64,000 nucleotides of DNA from JAPPLB01 sp965208945 (GTDB taxonomy: Bacteria; Acidobacteriota; Terriglobia; Bryobacterales; UBA6623): NCBI GenBank assembly GCA_965208945.1, contig OZ242366.1, positions 3,658,001-3,722,000 on the forward strand, read 5' to 3'. The notes under the pieces are model-generated. The model did no database searches. It was given only the letters and a program-made list of their open reading frames with translations, and was not told the origin of the DNA. Shown in pieces: positions 34,000-42,866 of this stretch. The first letter of the stretch is position 1. Each line of letters begins with the position of its first letter. The position numbers and the translations under genes are program-made.

Positions 34000-36918
34000 A
34001 TGAAGCAATACCCCATCGATCTCGCCGACCAGTTCCGCAAGGAAATCGAGGGCGAGGTCCGCTTCGACAAGTACTCGAAGATTCTCTACAGCACCGATGC
34101 CAGCGTCTGGCAGATTGAGCCGATCGGTGTTGTGATCCCCAGGCATAAGCAAGACGTAGCAGCGATCGGCCGGGTCGCCGCGCGCCACGAGGTCCCGATC
34201 CTGCCGCGCGGCGGAGCCACAAGCCTCTCTGGCCAAACCGTCGGAAATGCTGTTCACATCGACTTCGCCAAGTACATGCACAGTGTCATCGAGTTGAACA
34301 CCGAAGAGCAGTGGGTTCGTGTTCAGCCGGGGGTCATACAAGACCATCTGAACGACTACCTGCGGCCTCACGGGTTCGGTCTGGGGCCGGACACTTCCAG
34401 CAGCAGCCGGGCGACTCTCGGCGGCATGGTGGGCAACAACTCCGCCGGATCGCACTCGATTGTCCACGGCAAGATGATCGACCACGTCATGGAAGTGAAG
34501 ACCGTGCTGTCGGACGGTTCGGAAGCAGTGTTCGGACCTGTAAACGAGGGTTGTCTTGACAGCTTGCGGCGTGGCGACAGCCTGGAGAACCGTCTCTACC
34601 GCGAGGCTCTCGGCATCGGCAAAATCTACCGAGACGAGATCTTGGCGCGGTTCCCGAAGCTCATCCGGCGTGTCAGCGGCTATAACCTTGACGAGCTGGT
34701 CAGGAACAATGGCCACTACGGCGCGGGCTACTCGAGCCGTCCCGGACCTTTCAACCTAGCTCGCCTGCTGGTGGGTAGCGAGGGTACGCTGGCGGTCATC
34801 AGCGAGGCGAAGATCCGTATCGTTCCGTTGCCGAAGAGGAAGGCCCTTCTGCTCGTGCACTTCAGGTCGTTGCTCGAAGCGGTGGAGTCGGTGGAGGAGA
34901 TCCTACAATTCGAACCTGCCGCCGCTGAACTGATGGATGACTTCAACCTCAAGCAGGCTTTCGCGAAGCCTGAATTCGCCGAGCAGATGGGCTACGTCGA
35001 CCGCGCGGCGAACGCGTTGATGGTCGTCGAATTCTACGGCGTCACCGAGCCGGAAGTTGCATCAAAGCTGGACAGGCTCAGAGTACACCTCGAAAAGAAG
35101 CGGATCGGTTTCAGCTACCTGCCGGTTGTCGATCCGGTGCAGCAGGCCAACATCTGGAACACGCGCAAGATGGCCTTGGGACTTTTGATGAGCGTGTCGG
35201 GCGACAAGAAGCCGATCGCGTTCGTGGAAGATCCCGCAGTGCCGATCGCGAAGATGCCGGCGTTCCTGCGAGGCTTCCAGGAGATCCTCGAGACCCACGA
35301 CGCCCACGGGGGCTATTACGGGCATGCATCGGTAGGTTGCTTGCACGTGCGCCCCATGATCAACCTCAAGAAGGCGTCTGAAGTTGAAAAGATGGGCAGC
35401 ATCCTCGACGAGGTGTCGGCCCTCGTCGGCGAGTACGGCGGCTCGATGAGCGGCGAGCACGGCGACGGCATCGCGCGCGGGAAATACAACAAGCACCTCT
35501 TCGGCGCCGAGATCTACGGCGCTTTCAAGAGGGTGAAGGCTCTCTTCGATCCGGAGAACATCATGAACCCCGGCAAAGTCGTCGACGCGCCGGAGCCGAC
35601 CGAAAGCTTGCGCTGGGGTGCGGACTACCAAACGATTCAGATCGACACCAAGCTCGACTTCGAACGCGAGGGAGGCTTAGCGCGGGCGATCGAGAATTGC
35701 AACGGCATGGGTGTCTGCCGCAAGCGTGACGTAGGAACGATGTGTCCGTCGTATCATGCGACGCTCGACGAGGAGCACTCGACGCGCGGTCGTGCCAACG
35801 CGCTTCGTGCGGCGCTATCGGGGCGGCTGCCGGCTGCCGAACTGACCTCGAAGCGGATGTACGATGTGCTGGATCTTTGTCTGGAGTGCAAGGGCTGCAA
35901 ACGCGAATGTCCGACGAACGTCGACATGGCGAAGATCAAGTACGAGTTCCTGGCACACTATTACGCCCAAAACGGCACGCCTCTGCGCGCTCGCATGTTC
36001 GCCGGTGTCGAAACGCTGAACAAGTGGGGCAGCCGCTTTCCGTCGCTCGCGAACTTCACCATGAGTCTCGCGCCGGTGAAGTGGATGCTTCACGCGTTCG
36101 TCGGAATCGACCGGCGGCGCAAGATGCCGCCGTTCGCGTCGCCGACCTTCGTGAAGTGGCACCGCCTCCGCAGCGGCGGGACGTCCACCAAGGGCAAGCC
36201 GAAGATCGTGCTCTTCCATGACTGCTTCATGAACTACAACTACCCTCAAGTCGGGCGCGCCGCGACAGAAGTGCTGGAGAAGGCCGGGTACGAAGTCATC
36301 CTGGCGGACAAGAAGTGCTGTGGCCGCCCCATGATCTCCAAAGGATTTATCGAAGACGCCCGCGATGCCGCCAGACACAACGTGCGTACATTGGCGCCGT
36401 ACGCCGAGCAGGATATCCCGGTTGTCGGCTGCGAACCGAGCTGCCTGCTCACGCTGAGAGACGACTACTTCGACCTGGTCTCCGACGAGCGGGTCGAGAA
36501 GGTGGCCGATAACGCCTGGATGCTCGACGAGTTCCTGGTTCGCTTGAATCAGTCGAATCAACTGATGCTTCGGTTCAAAGACGATTCCGGGCAGGTTCTC
36601 TTTCACGGCCATTGCCATCAGAAGGCTCACATCGGCAACGCCTCCAGCCTGGACGCGCTCCGTCTCGTACCGGGCCTGGACGTCAAAGAGGTCAATTCCG
36701 GCTGTTGCGGCATGGCCGGTTCCTTTGGGTTTGAGAAGGAGCACTACGAGATTTCTGAAACCATCGGCCGCCAAAGGTTGCTGCCCGCGGTCGAAGCGGC
36801 GTCTCTCGACACCGAGATCGCCGTCAGCGGTGTTTCCTGCCGCCAACAGATCAGTCACTTCACGACGCGCCGGCCGCGCCACGTGGCCGAGATTCTACGG
36901 GGAGCAGTCGCGGATTAG
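34000..36918 (+). CDS. FAD/Fe-S D-2-hydroxyacid dehydrogenase, YdiJ-like
   Basis: This is a three-part protein of 972 residues. Residues about 40-260 form a PCMH-type FAD domain (PRGGATSLSGQTVGN, ATLGGMVGNNSAGSHS). The FAD-oxidase C domain follows, ending with GEHGDGIARG and DPENIMNPGK. Next come two 4Fe-4S motifs (CNGMGVCRKRDVGTMCPSY, CLECKGCKRECP), then CCG cysteine-rich domains (FHDCFMNYN, KKCCGRPMISKG, GHCHQKAHIG, NSGCCGMAGSFGFE). The layout matches E. coli YdiJ, a D-2-hydroxyglutarate dehydrogenase; D-lactate or glycolate are other possible substrates. Electrons would pass to a quinone or carrier. Confidence 0.9.
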   Translation: MKQYPIDLADQFRKEIEGEVRFDKYSKILYSTDASVWQIEPIGVVIPRHKQDVAAIGRVAARHEVPILPRGGATSLSGQTVGNAVHIDFAKYMHSVIELNTEEQWVRVQPGVIQDHLNDYLRPHGFGLGPDTSSSSRATLGGMVGNNSAGSHSIVHGKMIDHVMEVKTVLSDGSEAVFGPVNEGCLDSLRRGDSLENRLYREALGIGKIYRDEILARFPKLIRRVSGYNLDELVRNNGHYGAGYSSRPGPFNLARLLVGSEGTLAVISEAKIRIVPLPKRKALLLVHFRSLLEAVESVEEILQFEPAAAELMDDFNLKQAFAKPEFAEQMGYVDRAANALMVVEFYGVTEPEVASKLDRLRVHLEKKRIGFSYLPVVDPVQQANIWNTRKMALGLLMSVSGDKKPIAFVEDPAVPIAKMPAFLRGFQEILETHDAHGGYYGHASVGCLHVRPMINLKKASEVEKMGSILDEVSALVGEYGGSMSGEHGDGIARGKYNKHLFGAEIYGAFKRVKALFDPENIMNPGKVVDAPEPTESLRWGADYQTIQIDTKLDFEREGGLARAIENCNGMGVCRKRDVGTMCPSYHATLDEEHSTRGRANALRAALSGRLPAAELTSKRMYDVLDLCLECKGCKRECPTNVDMAKIKYEFLAHYYAQNGTPLRARMFAGVETLNKWGSRFPSLANFTMSLAPVKWMLHAFVGIDRRRKMPPFASPTFVKWHRLRSGGTSTKGKPKIVLFHDCFMNYNYPQVGRAATEVLEKAGYEVILADKKCCGRPMISKGFIEDARDAARHNVRTLAPYAEQDIPVVGCEPSCLLTLRDDYFDLVSDERVEKVADNAWMLDEFLVRLNQSNQLMLRFKDDSGQVLFHGHCHQKAHIGNASSLDALRLVPGLDVKEVNSGCCGMAGSFGFEKEHYEISETIGRQRLLPAVEAASLDTEIAVSGVSCRQQISHFTTRRPRHVAEILRGAVAD

Positions 36919-36968
36919 CAGACGTCGCCTCCTGGGCGGAGGTCTGCTGGGCCGGCCGCTCCCATTGC

Positions 36969-37907
36969 ATGTCACGAACGGAAACAATCAACCACCTCAC
37001 TCTCGGTGGTGCTCTCGCGGCGCTGACGACTTGCATCCTTTGGGGTGGCAATGTGGTTGCCCTGAAGATCGGTTTGCAGACCTTCGCGCCCTTCTGGAGC
37101 GCCTTTTGGCGGATGATGGCGGGGATCGTAGTGGTCGCGGTGTGGGGTTGGAGCCAAAGAATCCCGCTCGTGCCGACTCGGGGCGAACGGCGGTTGCTGG
37201 CTGGGTTGGGATTCTTGTTTATCGTACAGATTTCGGCGCTGAACTTCGGCGTGCATTGGACCTCACCGGCCTATGCCGTCGTGTTGCTGAACTCCCACCC
37301 GGTCTTTGCCAACTTAGTCGGGCACTTCTTCGTGCCCGAGGACCGTTTGTCGTGGACTCGCGTGCTCGGCCTCGCGCTGGCGTTTGGCGGGATTTGCGTC
37401 GTTTTCCTGGGCAGGCCGGATATCTCTCTGGGCGCGAGGCCCATCCTCGGTAATTTGATGGTCACTTTCTCTGGCTTCCTGCTCGGAGCGCGAACTGTCT
37501 ACACGCAGCGGCTGGTTCAGACGATAGATCCTGTTCGGCCCATCCTGTGGATGATGATCTTTTCCCTTCCGGTGTTTCTCGTCGCCGCTTTGAGTCTCGA
37601 GAAACCCTTCCTGCAGCCGGTCAGCGCTGAAGCCGTTTGGGCCATCCTCTTTCAAGGGGTTGTCATTGCAGGTTTCTGCTTCATGGTTTGGACGACGCTG
37701 CTGAAGACCATCAGTCCCGGCGCTCTCTCGATGTTCGCATTCAGCACGCCCATTTTCGGTGTCCTGTTGAGCGGCCTGATCTACGATGAGGCGATCACCG
37801 CGAGGCTCATCTTCGGAGTCTTTGCCGTTACGGCGGGCATCCTGATCGCCACCGGTAGGCGCGCCGCAGAGCGGCTGCCCGTTTCCGTCAAGGAGCCAGC
37901 GCGATGA
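36969..37907 (+). CDS. EamA-family transporter, tandem copy 1
   Basis: A drug/metabolite-transporter-superfamily permease with ten predicted membrane helices in two EamA repeats, 312 residues. Marker blocks: CILWGGNVVALKIGLQTFAPFWSAF (split as CILWGGNVVALKIG and FAPFWSAF), VLLNSHPVFANLVGHFFVPEDRL, GGICVVFLGRPD, and FSTPIFGVLLSG in the second half. Members export amino acids or metabolites; the substrate is unknown. Its stop overlaps the start of the next EamA gene by four bases (ATGA). Confidence 0.87.
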   Translation: MSRTETINHLTLGGALAALTTCILWGGNVVALKIGLQTFAPFWSAFWRMMAGIVVVAVWGWSQRIPLVPTRGERRLLAGLGFLFIVQISALNFGVHWTSPAYAVVLLNSHPVFANLVGHFFVPEDRLSWTRVLGLALAFGGICVVFLGRPDISLGARPILGNLMVTFSGFLLGARTVYTQRLVQTIDPVRPILWMMIFSLPVFLVAALSLEKPFLQPVSAEAVWAILFQGVVIAGFCFMVWTTLLKTISPGALSMFAFSTPIFGVLLSGLIYDEAITARLIFGVFAVTAGILIATGRRAAERLPVSVKEPAR

Positions 37908-38935
37908 GGGCACTTCTCAAAGGATGGCAGGCGCGTGCTATCCCCGCGGTCACCCCGTCGCCACCGCTCGAAATGGGCGACGGCGCTCCTCCCCGCAACA
38001 AGTCCGTAGGTGTGGCGGTCGCGCTGGTGGCTCTCTGCATTTCTTTCTTCTGGGGCGCCAACATCGTAGCGCTGAAAGTGGGTCTGTCAGTCTTCGCGCC
38101 GTTCTGGGGGGCCTGCTGGCGAATGGGCATTGGTGCGGTCATCATCGGTCTGTGGGCGCGCGGCGAAAGGATTCGCCTTTGGCCTGATCGCGAAGAGTGG
38201 GGTCCCTTGCTGGCGCTCGGACTGTTCTGCTATATCCAGATCTCGCTGTTGAACCATGGTGTGAACCTGACTTCGGCCGCTTACGCCGTGATGCTCATCA
38301 GCGCGCACCCCATCTTTACCAATCTTCTGGCGCACTACTTCGTACCGGGCGATCATGTTTCCAGGATGCGCGTTGTCGGTTTGAGCGTTGCGTTCGCTGG
38401 CATCTGTTGTATCTTTCTCGGCAAGCCTGCTGCCCACTTGGCCCCGCATCCCTATTGGGGCAATATCATCTGCACCGTATCGGCATTTTTTGTCGCGGCC
38501 CGCACAGTCGCAACCAAGAGAGTCGTCCAGCGGGTTGACGCAACCCGCGCCATTTTTTGGACGTTGGTCATCGCCGAGCCGTTCTTTCTCGCAACGGCGC
38601 TGCTCTTCGAGCCGGTAACGATTGCTCCGCTGACGTGGTTGCCGGTTGCCGCAATCATTTATCAGGGCGTGATTGTGGCGGGCTTCTGTTTCATCATGTG
38701 GACGCGGCTCCTGCGTGACTATCCGCCGGGCGTGATTTCGGTTTTCGCCTTCCCGGCGCCCTTGTTCGGCGTGCTTTTCAGTACTCTCATCTTTTCCGAG
38801 AGTCTGCCGGCATCGTTCATCGTGGGCGCCGCCGGCGTCGTTACGGGCATTATCATTGTCGCCCGGCATCAACCCCACAAGACAGTCGAGCCGATCAGAA
38901 CCGAGCAGACCGAGCCGGTCAAACGCGCCGCGTAG
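37904..38935 (+). CDS. EamA-family transporter, tandem copy 2
   Basis: The second paralogue has 343 residues with ten membrane helices. It keeps the block order of copy 1 (FFWGANIVALKVGLSVFAP, MLISAHPIFTNLLAHYFVP, GICCIFLGKPA, AFPAPLFGVLFS). A 40-residue cytoplasmic N-terminal extension and a short basic tail are absent in the others. ATGA coupling with copy 1 implies translational coupling. Confidence 0.87.
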   Translation: MRALLKGWQARAIPAVTPSPPLEMGDGAPPRNKSVGVAVALVALCISFFWGANIVALKVGLSVFAPFWGACWRMGIGAVIIGLWARGERIRLWPDREEWGPLLALGLFCYIQISLLNHGVNLTSAAYAVMLISAHPIFTNLLAHYFVPGDHVSRMRVVGLSVAFAGICCIFLGKPAAHLAPHPYWGNIICTVSAFFVAARTVATKRVVQRVDATRAIFWTLVIAEPFFLATALLFEPVTIAPLTWLPVAAIIYQGVIVAGFCFIMWTRLLRDYPPGVISVFAFPAPLFGVLFSTLIFSESLPASFIVGAAGVVTGIIIVARHQPHKTVEPIRTEQTEPVKRAA

Positions 38936-39011
38936 AAGAGGTTCCGTTCTGTCGGCGGACAAGCCGACCGGATTCCGGCCTGCGGAGGGATCCTGCTAAG
39001 CTGGGCTGCCT

Positions 39012-39926
39012 GTGGCTTCTCGACTGCAGCCGATCGGCTGGACGACCGCTCTGATCGCCTTGGGCGTATGCTTCTTCCGGGGTGGAAACCAGGTTGCGCT
39101 CAAGTTTGGCCTCACCGGTTTTCCCCCTTTCCCCACCGCTTTTCTTCGCATGATTGTCGGGGCGCTCGCCGTGGGTCTGTGGGCGGCAGTGCGCGGCGCG
39201 GATCTCAAAATCCGAACGGATGAGCGCCGCCCACTGGCGCAACTCACTCTCCTGTTCCTCGTGCAGATCGGCATCTTGCATATCGGTGCCGACTATACAT
39301 CCCCAGCCTATGCCGTCATTCTCATCAACTCGAACCCGATCTTTGCGAACCTCATCGCTCACTTTGTCGTGCCTGAAGATCGGCTGTCGCCGGCGCGGGT
39401 GCTCGGCCTGGCCGGCGCCTTCATCGGTGTCGTCGTCGTCTCGTTAGGCCGCCCTGACGCGGCTCTCGCGAGGAACCCGTTAGCGGGCAACTTCGCTGTT
39501 CTGGTCTCTGGAATCCTGGTCGCCGCGAGGCTTGTCTATACGCAACGGCTGGTACAGAGAATCGAGCCCACCAAACTGGTCTTCTGGCAAATGGTTCTAT
39601 CGCTGCCCGGTTTCGCTTTGGCCGCCTGGATCGCGGGTCAGGGCATTCGGTGGCCGGTGACCTGGCAGGCGGTCGCTGGCACGATCTACCAGGGGGCTGT
39701 CGTTTCCGGGCTGACCTTTATGGCTTGGGCGGTCCTGCTGCAGAAGCATAGTCCGGGGTCGTTGTCCGTCTTCTCGTTCACGGTGCCGATCTTCGGCATA
39801 TTGTTGAGCAGCTGGCTTTTCGAGGAAGCACTTACGGCCAGGCTGATCATCGGCGCTCTGACGGTCACCGGCGGCATCGCAGTAGCCACACGCGCGGGAC
39901 GCAAGGCCGTCATCGAGGCAGGTTAA
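39012..39926 (+). CDS. EamA-family transporter, tandem copy 3
   Basis: The third paralogue has 304 residues from a GTG at 39012. It shares GVCFFRGGNQVALKFGL, VILINSNPIFANLIAHFVVP and FTVPIFGILLSSWLFEEALTARL with copies 1 and 2. Copies 1 and 3 look more alike than either is to copy 2. Its stop TAA overlaps the stop of the convergent aminotransferase. Confidence 0.86.
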   Translation: MASRLQPIGWTTALIALGVCFFRGGNQVALKFGLTGFPPFPTAFLRMIVGALAVGLWAAVRGADLKIRTDERRPLAQLTLLFLVQIGILHIGADYTSPAYAVILINSNPIFANLIAHFVVPEDRLSPARVLGLAGAFIGVVVVSLGRPDAALARNPLAGNFAVLVSGILVAARLVYTQRLVQRIEPTKLVFWQMVLSLPGFALAAWIAGQGIRWPVTWQAVAGTIYQGAVVSGLTFMAWAVLLQKHSPGSLSVFSFTVPIFGILLSSWLFEEALTARLIIGALTVTGGIAVATRAGRKAVIEAG

Positions 39927-41092
39927 CCCAGGATGCCGCGCATCATTCTGTCGATGCGGTCGAGAGCTTCGTGGATCTTGTCCAGCGCGGTCGCGTAGCT
40001 GAAGCGCAGGTAGCCCTCGCCGAACGAGCCGAAGCTCGTCCCCGTCAGGCAGGCCACTCCGGCCTCGTTGAGGATGCGGTCGGCCAGATCATCAGAAGGA
40101 ATTCCCGTCTTCTTGACGTTCGGGAAGGCGTAGAATGCCCCCCCGGGCATAGTGCACGAAAAGCCGGGGATGCGGTTAAAGCCCTCGACGATCACCTCGC
40201 GCCGCCGCTTGAATTCCGCAACCATCTCGGCCACGGCTTCTTGTGGACCCGTGAGGGCTTCGATGCCGGCTCGCTGCGAAAAGCTGGCCGTATGCGATAC
40301 GCAGTTGACCATCATCAGGCAGACCCCGTCCACGAGCCATTTCGGCATGACTCCATAACCCATGCGCCAACCGGTCATGGAGTACGTCTTGGAGAAGCCG
40401 TCAAGGATGATCGTCTTCTCGGCCATCCCCGGTAGCGACGCGATCGAGAATGGCTTGCGGTCGAAGTAGATGTTGCTATAGACCTCGTCGGAGAGGACCA
40501 TGAGGTCGCGGTCGCGGACCAATTCGGCGATAGCTCGGATGTCTTCTTCTGGGATGACGCCGCCTGTCGGGTTCTGAGGCGAGTTGATCATCAGAACCTT
40601 GGTGCGGGGAGACAGCTTTGCGCGCAGCATGTCGAGGTCGAGCGAAAACCCACGTTCTTCAACCAGTGGCAGTGGCAGCGGCGCCGCTCCGCAGTAACGA
40701 ATGACGGACTCGTAGATGGGGAAGCTTGGGTTCGGATAGAGTACCTCGTCACCGGGTTCGAGTAACGCCAGCAATGGGAAGAAAAGGATGGGCTTGCCTC
40801 CAGGCGTTACGACGACGTTCTGCTCGCTGACGGAAATGCCGCGTGTTTTCGAAACCAGTTCTGCGATTACCTCTCGTAACTCGGGATCGCCTTGTGTCGC
40901 ACCGTATTTCGTCCAGCCGTCGGCAAGCGCCTGCCGCCCGGCCTCGACAATATTCACTGGCGTCGGGAAGTCGGGCTCGCCGATTTCCATGTGGATGATG
41001 GAGTGACCCTTGGCTTCGAGAGCCCGCGCTTTCACCAGAACATCAAAAGCGCCCTCGCCGCGGACGCCTTCCATACGGCTTGAAAGTCTCAT
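39923..41092 (-). CDS. class I/II aminotransferase
   Basis: This PLP enzyme (389 residues) is of the aspartate/aromatic aminotransferase Ib type. Visible features: IHMEIGEPDFPTP, YGATQGDPELR, VVTPGGKPILFF, NSPQNPTGGVI, SDEVYSNIYFD and the Schiff-base lysine in DGFSKTYSMTGWRMGY. Exact amino-acid substrate is unknown. It converges with the EamA genes, overlapping by the stop codon, so a metabolic link to amino-acid export is possible but not shown. Confidence 0.92.
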   Translation of the reverse strand: MRLSSRMEGVRGEGAFDVLVKARALEAKGHSIIHMEIGEPDFPTPVNIVEAGRQALADGWTKYGATQGDPELREVIAELVSKTRGISVSEQNVVVTPGGKPILFFPLLALLEPGDEVLYPNPSFPIYESVIRYCGAAPLPLPLVEERGFSLDLDMLRAKLSPRTKVLMINSPQNPTGGVIPEEDIRAIAELVRDRDLMVLSDEVYSNIYFDRKPFSIASLPGMAEKTIILDGFSKTYSMTGWRMGYGVMPKWLVDGVCLMMVNCVSHTASFSQRAGIEALTGPQEAVAEMVAEFKRRREVIVEGFNRIPGFSCTMPGGAFYAFPNVKKTGIPSDDLADRILNEAGVACLTGTSFGSFGEGYLRFSYATALDKIHEALDRIDRMMRGILG

Positions 41093-41151
41093 GGTCTTTT
41101 ACGTTTCCTGCCGAGATGGTTCCGCTGGATTCCGCTCATATCACCGCGTGA

Positions 41152-42156
41152 CTAGCGGCGGGTGCCCTTGATCTCGCTGTTGAACTTGAACAGCGTTTTC
41201 CCGGCTGTGACGTAGAGGGTCTTCATTTCGGGACCTCCAAAGGCGCAGTTCGTAATGATGTCCTCAGGGATCGGAACGAACTGTATCAGCTCGCCGTCCG
41301 GCGCGAAGACGTGCACGCCGCACTTCGTGTCGAGGGTCTCGCTGGTCTTGCGCAGACGATGCAGACCAGCCGCTACGTAGAGGTTGCCTTCGCTGTCGAT
41401 GGTCATTCCGTCGCCGCTACGGCCAGGATAGAAATCGTGAAAGACCCTCATGTTCGTGACCGTTCCGTCAGGCTGCAGGTCATAGGCTCGGATCATCCGG
41501 GCGCGGTCGGCGTCGGGATGCGCCTCGATCAGATAGAACGTCTTGTCGTCCGGGGAAATGACAAGGCCGTTCGGCTTGTCGATGTCGGGCGCTTTGAGGA
41601 TCTGGTGGATCGAACCGTCGGTGTCGATGCGGTAGACGGCGTCGACGTTCGTCTGGTCGGGCGCGGGATCCGTGCGGGGGCGGTCTGTGAAATACAACCG
41701 GCCCTGACTGTCGAATGTGACGTCGTTCGGCTGGCTGAGGCGTTTGTCCCCGAAGGATTCTGCGATGACCTCGATCTCGCCGGTCTCCAGGTTGGTGCGG
41801 GTCAGCCTCGGGTTGTCGAGTTGGGCGTTGCTGCCTTCGCAGGCGATGAGCCGCCACTGGTCGTCGAAAACGAGGCCGTTGGCGCGATTGCTGTTCTCCC
41901 TGAAGACAACAAGTTCGCCGTCGGGCATCGCACGCATGATGCGGTGACTCCTCGTATCGGTGAAGAAAACGCTGCCGTCTTTGTAGACCGTTGGACCCTC
42001 GGTGAAAGCGATGCTCGCGGCGGCCTCGACCTTGGGGATGCCGTCCGCAGGGGCGCTCTCCATCACGGACTCGGAGGCTGGTGCGCAAGCGCTACCGGTC
42101 AGCCATGCACAACCCAAGGCCAGTGCTAGAATGGTGATCCCAATTGCTCGGTTCAC
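41152..42156 (-). CDS. exported SMP-30/gluconolactonase-family protein
   Basis: A six-bladed beta-propeller lactonase of the SMP-30/LRE type that opens sugar lactones. From GTG at 42156 it has about 334 residues: a hydrophobic leader (IGITILALALGCAWLTGSAC), then FTEGPTVYKDGSVFFTD (metal Glu), SNRANGLVFDDQ, RLSQPNDVTFDSQGRLYFTD and KPNGLVISPDDKTFYL. The GTG start is chosen because GGAGG lies five bases upstream; longer ATG frames would overlap purE. The leader may be a lipoprotein signal with an imperfect lipobox. Confidence 0.85.
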   Translation of the reverse strand: MNRAIGITILALALGCAWLTGSACAPASESVMESAPADGIPKVEAAASIAFTEGPTVYKDGSVFFTDTRSHRIMRAMPDGELVVFRENSNRANGLVFDDQWRLIACEGSNAQLDNPRLTRTNLETGEIEVIAESFGDKRLSQPNDVTFDSQGRLYFTDRPRTDPAPDQTNVDAVYRIDTDGSIHQILKAPDIDKPNGLVISPDDKTFYLIEAHPDADRARMIRAYDLQPDGTVTNMRVFHDFYPGRSGDGMTIDSEGNLYVAAGLHRLRKTSETLDTKCGVHVFAPDGELIQFVPIPEDIITNCAFGGPEMKTLYVTAGKTLFKFNSEIKGTRR

Positions 42157-42277
42157 AAGGTCCTCCGAAGGGTCTTCGCGTCGAGAAACCGTAACAGTAT
42201 ACCCCGCGTTTGGCGCGCGGCGAGCTTGTTGAGCCCCGTGCGGCGGACGCATCCATTTCCCTAAGTGAGTCAATGGC

Positions 42278-42772
42278 ATGGCAGATCAGGAAACACCTCT
42301 CGTCGGAATCCTCATGGGTAGCACGTCCGATTGGGAGACGATGAAAAACGCGTCGGATGTGCTGAAAGACTTCGGCGTGCCCCATGAATGCAGGGCGCTG
42401 TCGGCGCATCGTACGCCGGAGGCGGTGGTGGAGTTTGTCTCGTCGGCTGAGGACCGCGGTATCGAGGTCATGATCGCGGCGGCAGGTGGAGCGGCTCACT
42501 TGGCCGGCGTCGTGGCGGCGCACACCATCCTGCCAGTCCTCGGCGTGCCGATGTCCAGTGTGTTGAACGGACTGGACTCGCTGCTTTCGACGGTTCAGAT
42601 GCCCGGCGGAATCCCGGTCGGAACTCTCGCCATCGGCAAGGCCGGTGCGAAGAACGCCGCGCTGCTGGCGGTCGCCATCCTGGCGCGCAAGCGGCCCGAG
42701 ATGCGCGAGAAACTGATCCGGTTTCGCGAGTCGCAGACAGAGAAGGTCAAGGCCGCGACCTTGCCGGTGTGA
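42278..42772 (+). CDS. purE: N5-carboxyaminoimidazole ribonucleotide mutase
   Basis: PurE moves the carboxyl group of N5-CAIR to make CAIR in purine synthesis. The 164-residue protein has VGILMGSTSDWETM, the conserved SAHRTPE and IAAAGGAAHLAGVVAAHT blocks, and VQMPGGIPVGTLAIG. It is a complete class I PurE. purK is not adjacent. It diverges from the lactonase gene. Confidence 0.96.
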   Translation: MADQETPLVGILMGSTSDWETMKNASDVLKDFGVPHECRALSAHRTPEAVVEFVSSAEDRGIEVMIAAAGGAAHLAGVVAAHTILPVLGVPMSSVLNGLDSLLSTVQMPGGIPVGTLAIGKAGAKNAALLAVAILARKRPEMREKLIRFRESQTEKVKAATLPV

Positions 42773-42866
42773 CCATCCGCCGCCTCGCGGCCCCGAAATT
42801 GACACCCCTGAGGATCGCTGATAGCTTGAAACCTGCGGCTGCGGTTTCTTGCCGCCGGCCCTCCTG

